A stretch of 33,351 nucleotides of DNA, from positions 1 to 33,351 of the forward strand of contig CAYPPG010000078.1 of NCBI GenBank assembly GCA_964412555.1. The letters are read 5' to 3'. Shown piece by piece: positions 1-7,558 of the stretch (position 1 is its first letter; each line of letters opens with the position of its first letter). This DNA is from CAYPPG01 sp964412555. GTDB taxonomy: Bacteria > Hinthialibacterota > Hinthialibacteria > Hinthialibacterales > Hinthialibacteraceae. Below the pieces are notes generated by a model. The model ran no database searches. It was not told the DNA's origin and was given only the letters and a program-made list of their open reading frames with translations. Made by a program: the position numbers and the translations under genes.

Positions 1-288
1 GTAGGACTGAAAGATATCTGTCGGAATTCTCGCGATATATGCGACAGGTGTAGTCAGTCCATTGTTGTAAATATTGTAATTGTGTGCCGGATCGTGGAGA
101 GGCAAAGAGCCGAAATCCGTCTGATAAAGCATCATGGACGTGCTGAGCGCTTTCATGTTGCTTTCGCACTGCGCCAATTTGGCTTTGGTTTGTGCATTCA
201 AGAAGTTCGGAACGGCAATAGCTGCCAATATCCCAATAATGGCTACAACGATAAGAAGCTCGATGAGTGTGAAACCGGATTTGTACAT
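1..288 (-). CDS. Type IV pilin-like / T2SS pseudopilin, truncated by window edge
   Basis: The gene is read leftwards from an ATG at 288-286 and runs off the window with no stop, so 96 codons are visible. A strong ribosome binding site (GGAGGA, complement of about 295-300) precedes the start. The protein begins MYKSG and continues with FTLIELL, the class III signal cut by prepilin peptidase between Gly5 and Phe6. The mature Phe1/Glu5 pattern and a hydrophobic helix (about residues 6-28, ending AVPNFLNAQ) follow. Such proteins form the inner-membrane-derived shaft of type II secretion or type IV pilus machines. The helix is nearly identical to that of the complete pseudopilin at 19055-19675, so the two are paralogues. 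No assembly ATPase or platform gene is visible nearby. Which machine it serves cannot be told. Confidence 0.9.
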   Translation of the reverse strand, partial: MYKSGFTLIELLIVVAIIGILAAIAVPNFLNAQTKAKLAQCESNMKALSTSMMLYQTDFGSLPLHDPAHNYNIYNNGLTTPVAYIARIPTDIFQSY

Positions 289-440
289 CGTTTGTCCTCC
301 CAAAAAAAAATCCTAATCTTGGTCTTAAATAAACCATGATTTTCTAATATTCGATACTATGCTTCTTTTCAGGAAAAGTCAATCAAAGCCACGTGTTTTT
401 CTTGAATATCAGTGAACAGTCTTCTACAATCGGCACAGTC

Positions 441-470
441 GGAGCGCGGGCATCCTGCCCGCATCTTTCA
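441..470 (+). repeat. Hairpin repeat family A, copy 1
   Basis: Consensus-like copy with a perfect 7-bp stem, GCGGGCA (446-452) and TGCCCGC (456-462), and loop TCC. It starts GGAGC and ends ATCTTTCA. It lies just upstream of the glycerate kinase start and reads through in that frame, which is why the open frame extends falsely upstream to 412. Confidence 0.85.
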
Positions 471-495
471 ACGCGGGTACTTTTCGATTCTTATG

Positions 496-1629
496 ATGCA
501 AATTGTTCTTGCACCTAACGCATTTAAAGAGTGTCTCTCCGCGCCAGCGGTAGCGGACGCTATGGCAGAGGGAATTCTCCGCGCATGTCCGGATGCAGAA
601 ATCATCAAAGTTCCTTTGGCTGATGGAGGCGATGGAACTACAGAGGCACTTGTTTCCGCCCGTTCGGGGAGATATGTCGATTTGCAGGCAAGCGATCCGC
701 TGATGCGGCCGGTTCCGGTTCGCTATGGATTGATCGATGATGATCGAGTCGCCGTGATGGAAATGGCGGAAGCGTCCGGTTTATGGCGGCTACAGGAAGA
801 TGAAAAAAATCCCAGTTTGACGACGACATTCGGAACCGGCGAGATGATGCGGGATGCCTTGGATCGCGAGGTATCCACAATCATCATCGGCATCGGCGGC
901 AGTGCCACAACCGATTGTGGGATCGGAATGGCTGCGGCTTTGGGGTATCGTTTTCTGAACCGTCAGGGAATAGAAATCTTGCCTGTTGGCGGGGAGATGA
1001 GAGAAGTCGCAAAAATCGATGATTCCAATGTCCATCCCAAACTAAAAGAAACCACGATCTATGTAGCCTGTGATGTCACGAATCCCTTACTCGGTCCGGA
1101 GGGAGCCGCCGCCGTTTATGGTCCGCAAAAAGGCGCGACTCCTGAAATGGTTCTTCAACTCGAAGAAGGTCTCACTACCATCGCGAAACGTTTATATGAA
1201 TGGAACGGGAGTTCACTTGCTGAAATCCCTGGATCGGGCGCTGCTGGGGGATTGGGGGCGGGATTGCTTGGTTTTTGTGGTGCGGAACTTCATCCAGGCT
1301 TTCATCTCGTCGCGAACTATGCCCGGTTGGACGATGCACTACAAGGCGCTGATTTGGTCATCACGGGGGAAGGGAAGATCGATCAATCAACCCGGTTTGG
1401 GAAGGTTCCGGCGGGAGTCGGGAATCGTGCAAAGCGATTCGGGATCCCTGTTATTGCACTTGCAGGAGGAATCTTCGGTGATATAACGCCTTTATATGAG
1501 GAAGGGATTGTCGCCGTTTTCCCGATTACCCAACAACCGGTAATTCTTCCCGAAGCAATACGTTCAGCAAAGGAGTTTCTTGCGAAAACGGCCGAACAGG
1601 TGATGCGATTGTGGCTATACAGGCGTTGA
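496..1629 (+). CDS. Glycerate kinase (GlxK/GarK family)
   Basis: This is a 377-residue cytoplasmic enzyme of the glycerate 2-kinase family. It phosphorylates D-glycerate with ATP to 2-phosphoglycerate and feeds lower glycolysis. Family signatures visible are the N-terminal APNAFKECLSA, the Gly-rich LADGGDGTTEAL, GIGGSATTDCGIGMAAALG, GSGAAGGLGAGLLGF and TGEGKIDQSTRFGKVP near the C-terminus; the length fits the family. The open frame runs back to 412, but those codons are made of a hairpin repeat (441-470) and an unconserved leader. I therefore place the start at the second of two adjacent ATGs (493 and 496). No clear Shine-Dalgarno is seen. The 3' end overlaps trkA by 19 bases, so the two are probably translated together. 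Confidence 0.93.
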   Translation: MQIVLAPNAFKECLSAPAVADAMAEGILRACPDAEIIKVPLADGGDGTTEALVSARSGRYVDLQASDPLMRPVPVRYGLIDDDRVAVMEMAEASGLWRLQEDEKNPSLTTTFGTGEMMRDALDREVSTIIIGIGGSATTDCGIGMAAALGYRFLNRQGIEILPVGGEMREVAKIDDSNVHPKLKETTIYVACDVTNPLLGPEGAAAVYGPQKGATPEMVLQLEEGLTTIAKRLYEWNGSSLAEIPGSGAAGGLGAGLLGFCGAELHPGFHLVANYARLDDALQGADLVITGEGKIDQSTRFGKVPAGVGNRAKRFGIPVIALAGGIFGDITPLYEEGIVAVFPITQQPVILPEAIRSAKEFLAKTAEQVMRLWLYRR

Positions 1630-3008
1630 GTATTATTATTGTCGGTGCGGGAGAAGTTGGTAAAGGACTTGCAAAAAGACTATCTCAAGAAGGGCATCAG
1701 GTAACGATTATCGATAGCAATCCCGCCGTTCTCGCGGATATCGAAAGTCAATTGGATGTATTGACAGTCTTCGGAAACGGAGCGAGTGCGGAGATCTTAC
1801 TGCAAGCGGGGATAAAGCAGACCGATTTGCTTATTGGGGTGAGTGACAACGATGAGTGTAACTTGCTGGCCTGTGCGATTGTCAAGCAATTCAATGTGGC
1901 GCACACAATCGCTCGTGTGCGAAACGAGGAGTATCTTCTTCCGGATCGATCGTATTACGGCAAGGCGATGAATATCGACCTGATCATCAATCCTGATGAA
2001 GTGGCCGCCTTGGAACTGTTCGATCTTCTTGAAAATCCGATTGCCAATAGTGTAACCGACTTTGCCGGGGGAAAATTGAAACTTGTCGGATTTCGGGCGA
2101 CTACCGCTTCTCCCATCTGTAATCGTACATTACAAGAACTCCCTCAATTGGGATTTTCCGACTCCATGCTGGTAGGTTCCTTGGTTCGAGGTCAGGAGGT
2201 GATTATTCCACGAGGGGATACACGGGTATTGCCGGGTGATCAAGTGTATGTGATTGCCAATACTTCCTCCTTATCTCTCCTGAACGATATGGCAGGGATC
2301 GTTGCGCGGGAATTGCGAAAAGTTGTCATCGTCGGAGCCAGTAGGGTTTCATATTTTTTGTTGGATAAATTGCAAAACAAAGGCGCGAACCTAATTCTCA
2401 TCGAACAAAATGAACAACGCTGTGAGCAATTTGCAACCGAATTGATTCATGTGACGATTTTGAATGGTGACGGAACGGATATCAATATGTTGAGTGAGGC
2501 CGGAGTGAGTGAAGCGGATGGATTCGTGGCTGCCTCACAAGATGATGAAACGAATATCCTTTCCGCTTTGCTTTCCAAAGAACGCGGCGCCAAGCGGGTC
2601 ATTTCCCTCTTGCGGAAGCCACAATATATCCCTCTATTGGCTCATATCAAACCCATCGATGTGGCCGTCAATCCCCGTATGTCTACGATCAATGCGATTA
2701 TGCGTTATGTCCGGCAGGGCAAAATCATGATGATGGCTACGATGGCGGAAGACAAGGCAGAAGCGATCGAAGTGGAAGTCGAATCGGAATCGGTTTTGAT
2801 TGGCAAGAAATTGAAAGATGGTTTTCTGCCACGCGATGTTCTTCTTGGCGCTATTGTTCGCGGAGAGGATGTGATTATTCCTAGCGGAGAGGATGAACTC
2901 CGTGCGAATGACAGAGCCATCATCATTGCCCTGAAAGAAAAAGTCGACAAAGTCGATGCGCTGTTCACCCGCTTCAAACCGACTGGAATCTTACGGTTTT
3001 TCCGCTGA
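1611..3008 (+). CDS. trkA: Trk-type potassium uptake regulatory protein TrkA
   Basis: This 465-residue protein is the cytoplasmic NAD(H)-binding gating subunit of Trk/Ktr potassium channels. It has the duplicated layout of classical TrkA: RCK-N (Rossmann) about 7-130 with VGAGEVG at 11-17, RCK-C about 145-225, a second RCK-N from about 237 (VVIVGASRVS), and a second RCK-C from about 380. The second Rossmann loop lacks the full Gly-x-Gly-xx-Gly pattern, as is common for the second half of TrkA. The start is GTG at 1611, inside the 3' end of the glycerate kinase gene; no internal ATG would keep the first Rossmann strand. The membrane partner TrkH/TrkG is not in the window. Pairing with glycerate kinase has no obvious metabolic logic. 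Confidence 0.93.
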   Translation: MAIQALSIIIVGAGEVGKGLAKRLSQEGHQVTIIDSNPAVLADIESQLDVLTVFGNGASAEILLQAGIKQTDLLIGVSDNDECNLLACAIVKQFNVAHTIARVRNEEYLLPDRSYYGKAMNIDLIINPDEVAALELFDLLENPIANSVTDFAGGKLKLVGFRATTASPICNRTLQELPQLGFSDSMLVGSLVRGQEVIIPRGDTRVLPGDQVYVIANTSSLSLLNDMAGIVARELRKVVIVGASRVSYFLLDKLQNKGANLILIEQNEQRCEQFATELIHVTILNGDGTDINMLSEAGVSEADGFVAASQDDETNILSALLSKERGAKRVISLLRKPQYIPLLAHIKPIDVAVNPRMSTINAIMRYVRQGKIMMMATMAEDKAEAIEVEVESESVLIGKKLKDGFLPRDVLLGAIVRGEDVIIPSGEDELRANDRAIIIALKEKVDKVDALFTRFKPTGILRFFR

Positions 3009-3017
3009 GTTCGAATG

Positions 3018-4253
3018 TTACTGTATCCGGTACCCTTTTGCAGAAGCCGGTTCAAAAGGGCCTTCAATCAAAAGAAGTATCGGTCTTGGCTCATCATACA
3101 GCGTCACGACAAGTCCCAAATCGCTGTAGGTAATTCCACGAACCGATGCTGCGCCCCGCTCGGGTACGAGGTCAGCAAACAATATTCCTTCGTTCTCGGC
3201 TGACTCGAAATTCACCGCTTTATAGAGCCGGATGCGCTTCGCTTTTTGTTCTTCTCCGGTGGCGACCAATACGAATGTATCTCCATTCGGAACGCTCGCC
3301 TGGCTGGTAGTTAAATTGGGAGGCAACATGGCTCCTTCGGGCAAGCGGCCAATAACTTTTTCACTGAAATCAGCAAGTTTCAAGTCGAAATACTTCGTAC
3401 CCGCACGCGGTGTCGGAGTAGGAGTCAATGTGGGAGTGGGAGTTGCGGTCGCTTGCGGCTTGACGTCTCGCGGAACAGCCTGAGCGTACCAGCTGATTGT
3501 CCCTTGATTTTTTAAGTGTAAGATCGTTGTGTCTTCTCCATTTGTACTCAAGATGCGATATCCTCGCTCGGTCAACGTCATGTCGATTGCATCTTCCGGT
3601 AATCCTTCCGGCGTCGGAAGAGGAACCACATCGCCGAAATGCTCCAATGTTCCATCGGCAAAAAGGACATAATATCCGCCTTCGGCGAGTTCAAGATCTA
3701 CCGCTTTTTTTCGTGAGGATTGTGTGAAACCCAGATTGACTGCGGTACCGAAAAACGCGATACTCCCATCTTGATACAGCACATAGTATCCCTTTCCATC
3801 CATGCCGATTTCCAGATCAACGGCATTTTCACGAATGGAATCACCATAAAAAACCGCGTCACCGGCGGGTTGCACGCTTCCATCTTCTTTCAAAAAATAA
3901 AAGCCTTCTTCGGAAGAATCATATTCCATATCGACAAAACGATTGGTATCACTAAGGGATTGATGAATGATAAGAGCGTCTCCGAACGAATGAACGGTTC
4001 CGTCTTCCTCTAAGATATAATACCCCTTCTGGGACGGGGTAAGTGTGAAATCCACGGCTTGGATCTCTTCGGGATATCCTAAATTCACCGTTTCACCGGC
4101 TGTATGAAGGAATCCGTCATCATAGAGAATGTATACTCCGGATTCTCCATCGACGATTTCTTGATCAATGGCCTTTGGAGTCGCTGCTTGAACTCCGATT
4201 GCACCGGTCAACAGAAATATACTTATAGTAAGAAATGAAATTGTATGTTTCAT
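3018..4253 (-). CDS. Exported six-repeat propeller-like protein with Thr/Pro linker
   Basis: The protein has 411 residues. An N-terminal signal peptide (MKHTISFLTISIFLLTGAIG..., cut probably after VQA at 21-23) is followed by six repeats. Each repeat centres on a GYYxLxxDG motif, at about 39, 77, 117, 155, 193 and 231, so the period is 38-40 residues. Most end in an A/F-V-D-hydrophobic segment. This resembles the GYW-type propeller repeats of other bacterial surface proteins and suggests a six-bladed beta-propeller. A Thr/Pro linker (about 267-282) leads to a C-terminal domain of about 125 residues that I do not recognise. The start at 4253 is preferred over 4295 because it gives a clean signal peptide and has AAGGGG upstream. 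It ends 9 bases from the convergent trkA. Its leftward neighbour 4332-4871 is also exported and may be co-transcribed. Confidence 0.75.
   Translation of the reverse strand: MKHTISFLTISIFLLTGAIGVQAATPKAIDQEIVDGESGVYILYDDGFLHTAGETVNLGYPEEIQAVDFTLTPSQKGYYILEEDGTVHSFGDALIIHQSLSDTNRFVDMEYDSSEEGFYFLKEDGSVQPAGDAVFYGDSIRENAVDLEIGMDGKGYYVLYQDGSIAFFGTAVNLGFTQSSRKKAVDLELAEGGYYVLFADGTLEHFGDVVPLPTPEGLPEDAIDMTLTERGYRILSTNGEDTTILHLKNQGTISWYAQAVPRDVKPQATATPTPTLTPTPTPRAGTKYFDLKLADFSEKVIGRLPEGAMLPPNLTTSQASVPNGDTFVLVATGEEQKAKRIRLYKAVNFESAENEGILFADLVPERGAASVRGITYSDLGLVVTLYDEPRPILLLIEGPFEPASAKGYRIQ
3033..3060 (+). terminator. Possible trkA transcription terminator hairpin inside the convergent gene
   Basis: Perfect 8-bp inverted repeat CCCTTTTG (3033-3040) and CAAAAGGG (3053-3060) with a 12-nt loop, 25 bases after the trkA stop codon. 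It lies inside the 3' end of the convergent gene. No T-run follows, so an intrinsic terminator is only a possibility. Confidence 0.3.
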
Positions 4254-4331
4254 GGTTTCCCCTTTATCAATTTTCGTTGGAATGTTAGTTTTCAATTTCT
4301 TTTTTGTTCCCAGGGTAATGGAGGGACCGGA

Positions 4332-4871
4332 TTATGAATTGAAAATCTCAAAATTATCGTATACGAATTCCATCCGTTCAATATACCGGGTGGCGTTTTC
4401 CAACGAAAACGGGGGAAGAGCAAAGCGGGTCGGCCAGCAATTGTAGAATCGGATTCGCAGAACGCGCCGCCCGGAAGAATTGTTGATAAAAAGATCGATG
4501 TCCCGTTTGGTTACATTTTCATCGATGGCATCCTGCCGCCAATCCCGCATTTCACGGTCGAAAATTCCATGAAAGATTAAGCGCGGATAACTAGTTGTAC
4601 CTGCGGTTGTCGAACCGGAACGGCTATCAAAATTGACGGATGTTTCATTTTCGATGCCTTCGATCATGATGATCCTTCCGACTTGTGCATCCGACATCCC
4701 GATAATATCGATATCGATATCGGTCAAATCAGGCCAATCACTCTCCCGATCTACATCGAAATCCGCCGTTTGTATATCACTCGGAGACACCTGGCTTTGC
4801 ACCGCCCAAGTTCCGATTAAAATCGTTGCAAGTATGCATCCCAGTATCATTCCACTTTTTTTCGTCAACAT
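4332..4871 (-). CDS. Exported protein resembling T4 gp19-type phage tail-tube family
   Basis: 179 residues, ATG at 4871 with AAAGGAG at good spacing. Residues 1-27 form a signal peptide or anchor (KK, then a hydrophobic stretch ending AVQSQ). The rest follows the pattern of the T4-like tail-tube family (gp19, CHP02241, structurally Hcp-like). Compare IEGIENETSVNF (70-81) with the family's SGLxSETEV; then YPRLIFHGIF (95-104) with the ltlkRGl strand, MRDWRQDAI (108-116) with lWdWr, KRDIDLFI, RRVLRIRFYNCWPTRF (135-150) with the AWPvk motif, and YIERMEFVYDNF (163-174) with the terminal iEsleLxhe strand. True tail tubes have no signal peptide, so export is odd. No sheath, baseplate, spike or ATPase gene is present. 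The family match is pattern recognition by eye and needs a profile search. Confidence 0.6.
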   Translation of the reverse strand: MLTKKSGMILGCILATILIGTWAVQSQVSPSDIQTADFDVDRESDWPDLTDIDIDIIGMSDAQVGRIIMIEGIENETSVNFDSRSGSTTAGTTSYPRLIFHGIFDREMRDWRQDAIDENVTKRDIDLFINNSSGRRVLRIRFYNCWPTRFALPPFSLENATRYIERMEFVYDNFEIFNS

Positions 4872-5014
4872 CTTTCGTTCTCCTTTCGTTTTGAGAAGGA
4901 ATCACTTCCTTCCTAGTCTGAATTGTAATCATAGATGGTTTGAATCGTCCACGCAATTGATTATTCCATTCATGATAATCCATTGGTAATATACTGCAAA
5001 TCTAAGGGAACGTC

Positions 5015-5120
5015 GGAGCGCGGGCATCACTGCCCGTATCTTTCAGCGTAGTCATTATCGGAGCGCGGGCATCCTTGCCCGCACCTTTCATCGTGAGCAT
5101 TATCGGAGCGTCAGCATCTT
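5015..5120 (+). repeat. Tandem array of hairpin repeat family A (three units, 45-bp period)
   Basis: Units begin GGAGCG at 5015, 5060 and 5105, exactly 45 bases apart. Units 1 and 2 keep the GCGGGCA/TGCCCG stem with loops TCAC and TCCT-like; unit 3 is decayed (GGAGCGTCAGCATC). The spacer is similar between units (a variant of GTGAGCATTATC). It lies upstream of the leftward gene 4332-4871. Confidence 0.85.
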
Positions 5121-5588
5121 CCGTTTTTTTATGCTAACGAGACGGTAGCGTTACCTTTATTTCATAAAACCAGTATTGAAAAAAAGAATGTCTGGGTTAG
5201 AATGAACGGGAAAGTTCAGTAAAGTAGAAATGTTGATGTCCGCTATCAAATATCGGGCAACGGTTTTTGATGTTGAAAAGAATGAAAACAGCATCTGCGT
5301 TGTTGGTGATGCCGAAGAAATTTTTTGAGGCGATACCTTTCCTTAGGGATCTTAACCATGTTCCGGATGCCAAGCCCCTTTGGGGAAGGTTGAAGGAATG
5401 TGCAGGGAGCCCACCTGTTGAGACAGGTCTCGAAAATCTTCGCACACGGCAAAGGCGGACTGTTTCATTCGAAGCGGTTCTTGTTTGAAGGAAACTGGAA
5501 CCGCTTTTCTTTCGTCTCTTTTCGCGATACTATACCTTCAACGTATCATTCCGGCTCTCCCCGAAGCCGAAGCATGTATGAGGAGATT
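5121..5588. other. Gene-poor stretch with a structured, possibly repetitive element
   Basis: No convincing gene. Between about 5197 and 5488 both strands stay open (73-82 codons) but neither frame has a start context or family signature that I recognise. The DNA contains several small hairpins: CCCC-TTT-GGGG near 5380, ACCTGT-TGAG-ACAGGT near 5411-5426, and GCATC/GATGC around 5291-5312. This is more like a structured intergenic element, or a decayed repeat, than a protein gene. The 5' part (5121-5196) is AT-rich and unremarkable. Confidence 0.4.
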
Positions 5589-6185
5589 ATGAAAAATAGA
5601 ATCATTGCTATCATTGTATGTGGAGTGTTGTTTCTTTCAGTCGCTGTGTATCCGGAGGCGGCTCAGACTCTCGGCAAAAATGTCGAGGCTATTCTCCAAC
5701 AGATTTTGGACAATCAAAAAACGATGCAAGAGGATATCAACCTCTTGAAAGAACAAATGCTTCAAAAAGATAGGGAAATTACCCGCTTGCAGGAACAATT
5801 GAAGCTGCAAAAAACCGCTGTCGAAGAAAAGGTTCAGAAAATCGCGGAAAAAAGCGAACAAGCGGTATCGGCAGCCGGTACGGATTTTTATTCGGCACGG
5901 GTGCAGTATGAAATCGCTCGAAAATTGCAGCATGATGTTATTTTCAATATCCGCAAAGGCGAACAGCGTCCTTGGTTTGAGCGAGTAATCGAAGAATTTC
6001 GGAAAGTCGTAGATAATTATCCTGATGCACCGGAAGCGCCGGAAGCGCAAATTCGCATTGCCCGTATTTACAATCGATATTTGGATAACTTGACGCAAGC
6101 CGCGAAAGAATATCATAAACTGATCGACAACTATCCGGACAGCCCTCTCGTGGAAGAAGCACAAAAGTCGTTGGAGCGAATGTAA
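5589..6185 (+). CDS. CpoB/YbgF-like periplasmic coiled-coil and TPR protein
   Basis: 198 residues. A signal peptide (MKNRIIAIIVCGVLFLSVAV..., to about residue 22) is followed by a long heptad-rich coiled coil (about 25-85, with ILDNQKTMQEDINLLKEQM and REITRLQEQLK). After this come helical TPR-type repeats with the typical NYPDAPEAPEAQIRIARIY and NYPDSPLVEEAQKSLERM. This coiled coil plus TPR layout matches CpoB/YbgF, which in other bacteria works with Tol-Pal in outer-membrane constriction; BamD-like proteins share the TPR part. No tol or pal gene is in the window, so function is by analogy. The start at 5589 is chosen because AGGAG lies just upstream and it gives a clean signal peptide; the longer frame from 5400 is leader sequence. 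The next gene begins 35 bases downstream. Confidence 0.75.
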   Translation: MKNRIIAIIVCGVLFLSVAVYPEAAQTLGKNVEAILQQILDNQKTMQEDINLLKEQMLQKDREITRLQEQLKLQKTAVEEKVQKIAEKSEQAVSAAGTDFYSARVQYEIARKLQHDVIFNIRKGEQRPWFERVIEEFRKVVDNYPDAPEAPEAQIRIARIYNRYLDNLTQAAKEYHKLIDNYPDSPLVEEAQKSLERM

Positions 6186-6220
6186 ACCGTCTTATTTCTC
6201 TTTTGTATAAATAGGATCGT

Positions 6221-7558
6221 ATGATTCAACGTCTAGCCGTTGTTACCACTGAGAATTTGCCTCCTTTAGGGCAGCCTTGTGCAGGAGGAGGAGTCCGCAT
6301 TTGGGGATTGGTAGATTCTCTTGTAAAACAGAATGTAAATGTAACTTTTTTCCACCCCACCTCAACGGAGCGCGGACACCCCTTCCAGCCGTATTCCACA
6401 TTAGAGCACGGGCATTCCTGCCCGCATCATTTCACGATTCGTTCTTGCAAACCGGAACTTCTCCAAGACGAACTTCTCTCATCCGATTTCGATGCCGTGC
6501 TGGTGGAACAATGGCAGCCCATGACGCTTCTGCGAAAGCCGATGGAAATCCCGATTATTATCGATCTCCCTGGTCCGTTGATTTTGGAATATTACTGGAG
6601 AGACCACACTCATTTTCACCAACATATCGCCGATAAAGTCGAATGTCTTTCACGAGCCGACTATTTTCTTTGCGCCCATGAGAGACAGCGTGGTTACTAT
6701 ACATCTTGGTTGACTTGGGCGGGCATGGCTCCAGATGCGGAACGCTTACAAGTGGTTTCTTTTTCGTTGCATGAAATGCCGCGGTCGCGGCAGGGATTTA
6801 CCGAAGACGAAGCACAATTTTTTTGGGGAGGCATGTTTTGGCCCTGGCAGGACCGGCTCAAGGCGTTCGAAACGATCCTTCAGACCCTTGTTCACTATCG
6901 CAAAGGACAATTGGTCATTGTAGGAAGCAGTGGAGGATTTGCGGAAGGGAATACGAAATCATATGAAGACTTCGCCGATCATCCTCATGTTTCCTTCCTC
7001 GGCACATTACCATTCAACGAATATATCATCGAACTCAAGCGGGCTACCGTCGCCATTGATCTATCCTATCCGACAGAAGAACGGCGGATATCGTCCGATT
7101 TGCGCACCGGTACTGCCCTGTGGGCGGGAACTCCCTGCATTGTTGCTCCGGAATCGTGCTGGGCGAAAATGATCCTTGATCACAATGCCGGTTGGGTACT
7201 TCGGTACGATAGCCTGGATGAATTGAAAGATCTGGTCCGGGAAATTGCCTTGGGGCGAGTGGATATCGTCGCCAAGAGACGTGGCGCCCAAGAAATATCG
7301 TTTCTGCTCTCGCAAGCAGAAAACACATCTCTAATGGTGCGGATTCTGGACAATCCGACAAAACGAGAACAATCCAAACCTTTTTTCGAATCACGATTTG
7401 AAGAACGGGAACAGCATCTTAAAGATTTGCAAGATGAACTGGATCAAGTACGGCATGAAAAAAGTGAATTGCTACATGACCTCAATGCGATCCGTTCCAA
7501 AGCCTTGTTCCGTATCTACAAGTGGTTGACCGGTTGGATCGGAATCAAATCCTCGTAA
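6221..7558 (+). CDS. Glycosyltransferase (GT4-like) with repeat-derived insert and coiled-coil tail
   Basis: 445 residues. The N-terminus (LAVVTTENLPPLGQPCAGGG, then VRIWGLVDSL) resembles the first Rossmann domain of GT-B glycosyltransferases, with a Gly-rich loop after the first strand. The second half has the expected nucleotide-sugar-side features: FWGGMFWPWQD, LVIVGSSGG, VSFLGTLPFNEY and the acidic/Gly-rich DLRTGTALWAGTPCIVA. A C-terminal coiled coil (about 390-430) ends in a short amphipathic tail, IRSKALFRIYKWLTGW, that could touch the membrane. Residues about 49-71 (ERGHP...EHGHSCPHH) are translated copies of hairpin repeat A and are absent from the expected fold. The acceptor is unknown; surface polysaccharide is likely by family. 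The 3' end overlaps the convergent membrane-protein gene by 87 bases. Confidence 0.78.
   Translation: MIQRLAVVTTENLPPLGQPCAGGGVRIWGLVDSLVKQNVNVTFFHPTSTERGHPFQPYSTLEHGHSCPHHFTIRSCKPELLQDELLSSDFDAVLVEQWQPMTLLRKPMEIPIIIDLPGPLILEYYWRDHTHFHQHIADKVECLSRADYFLCAHERQRGYYTSWLTWAGMAPDAERLQVVSFSLHEMPRSRQGFTEDEAQFFWGGMFWPWQDRLKAFETILQTLVHYRKGQLVIVGSSGGFAEGNTKSYEDFADHPHVSFLGTLPFNEYIIELKRATVAIDLSYPTEERRISSDLRTGTALWAGTPCIVAPESCWAKMILDHNAGWVLRYDSLDELKDLVREIALGRVDIVAKRRGAQEISFLLSQAENTSLMVRILDNPTKREQSKPFFESRFEEREQHLKDLQDELDQVRHEKSELLHDLNAIRSKALFRIYKWLTGWIGIKSS
6367..6435 (+). repeat. Hairpin repeat family A, two copies inside a glycosyltransferase gene
   Basis: A decayed copy begins GGAGCGCGGACACC at 6367, and a better one runs AGAGCACGGGCATTCCTGCC from 6403 to about 6435. 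They are 36 bases apart, a multiple of three, so the reading frame is kept. Confidence 0.75.

Noticed and set aside
412..495. Upstream extension of the glycerate kinase frame
   Set aside because: It is built from hairpin repeat A and a leader; family homology begins at MQIVLAPNAFK (496).
4332..4871. Prophage or complete contractile injection system
   Set aside because: Only one tail-tube-like gene is present; no sheath, baseplate, spike, capsid or lysis genes in the window.
5015..5120. CRISPR array
   Set aside because: Only three units with a 45-base period, palindromic core, decayed third unit, similar rather than unique spacers, and no cas genes.
5637..6164. A 175-codon open frame on the minus strand
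   Set aside because: Antisense to the CpoB-like gene, whose coiled-coil codons create a long opposite frame.
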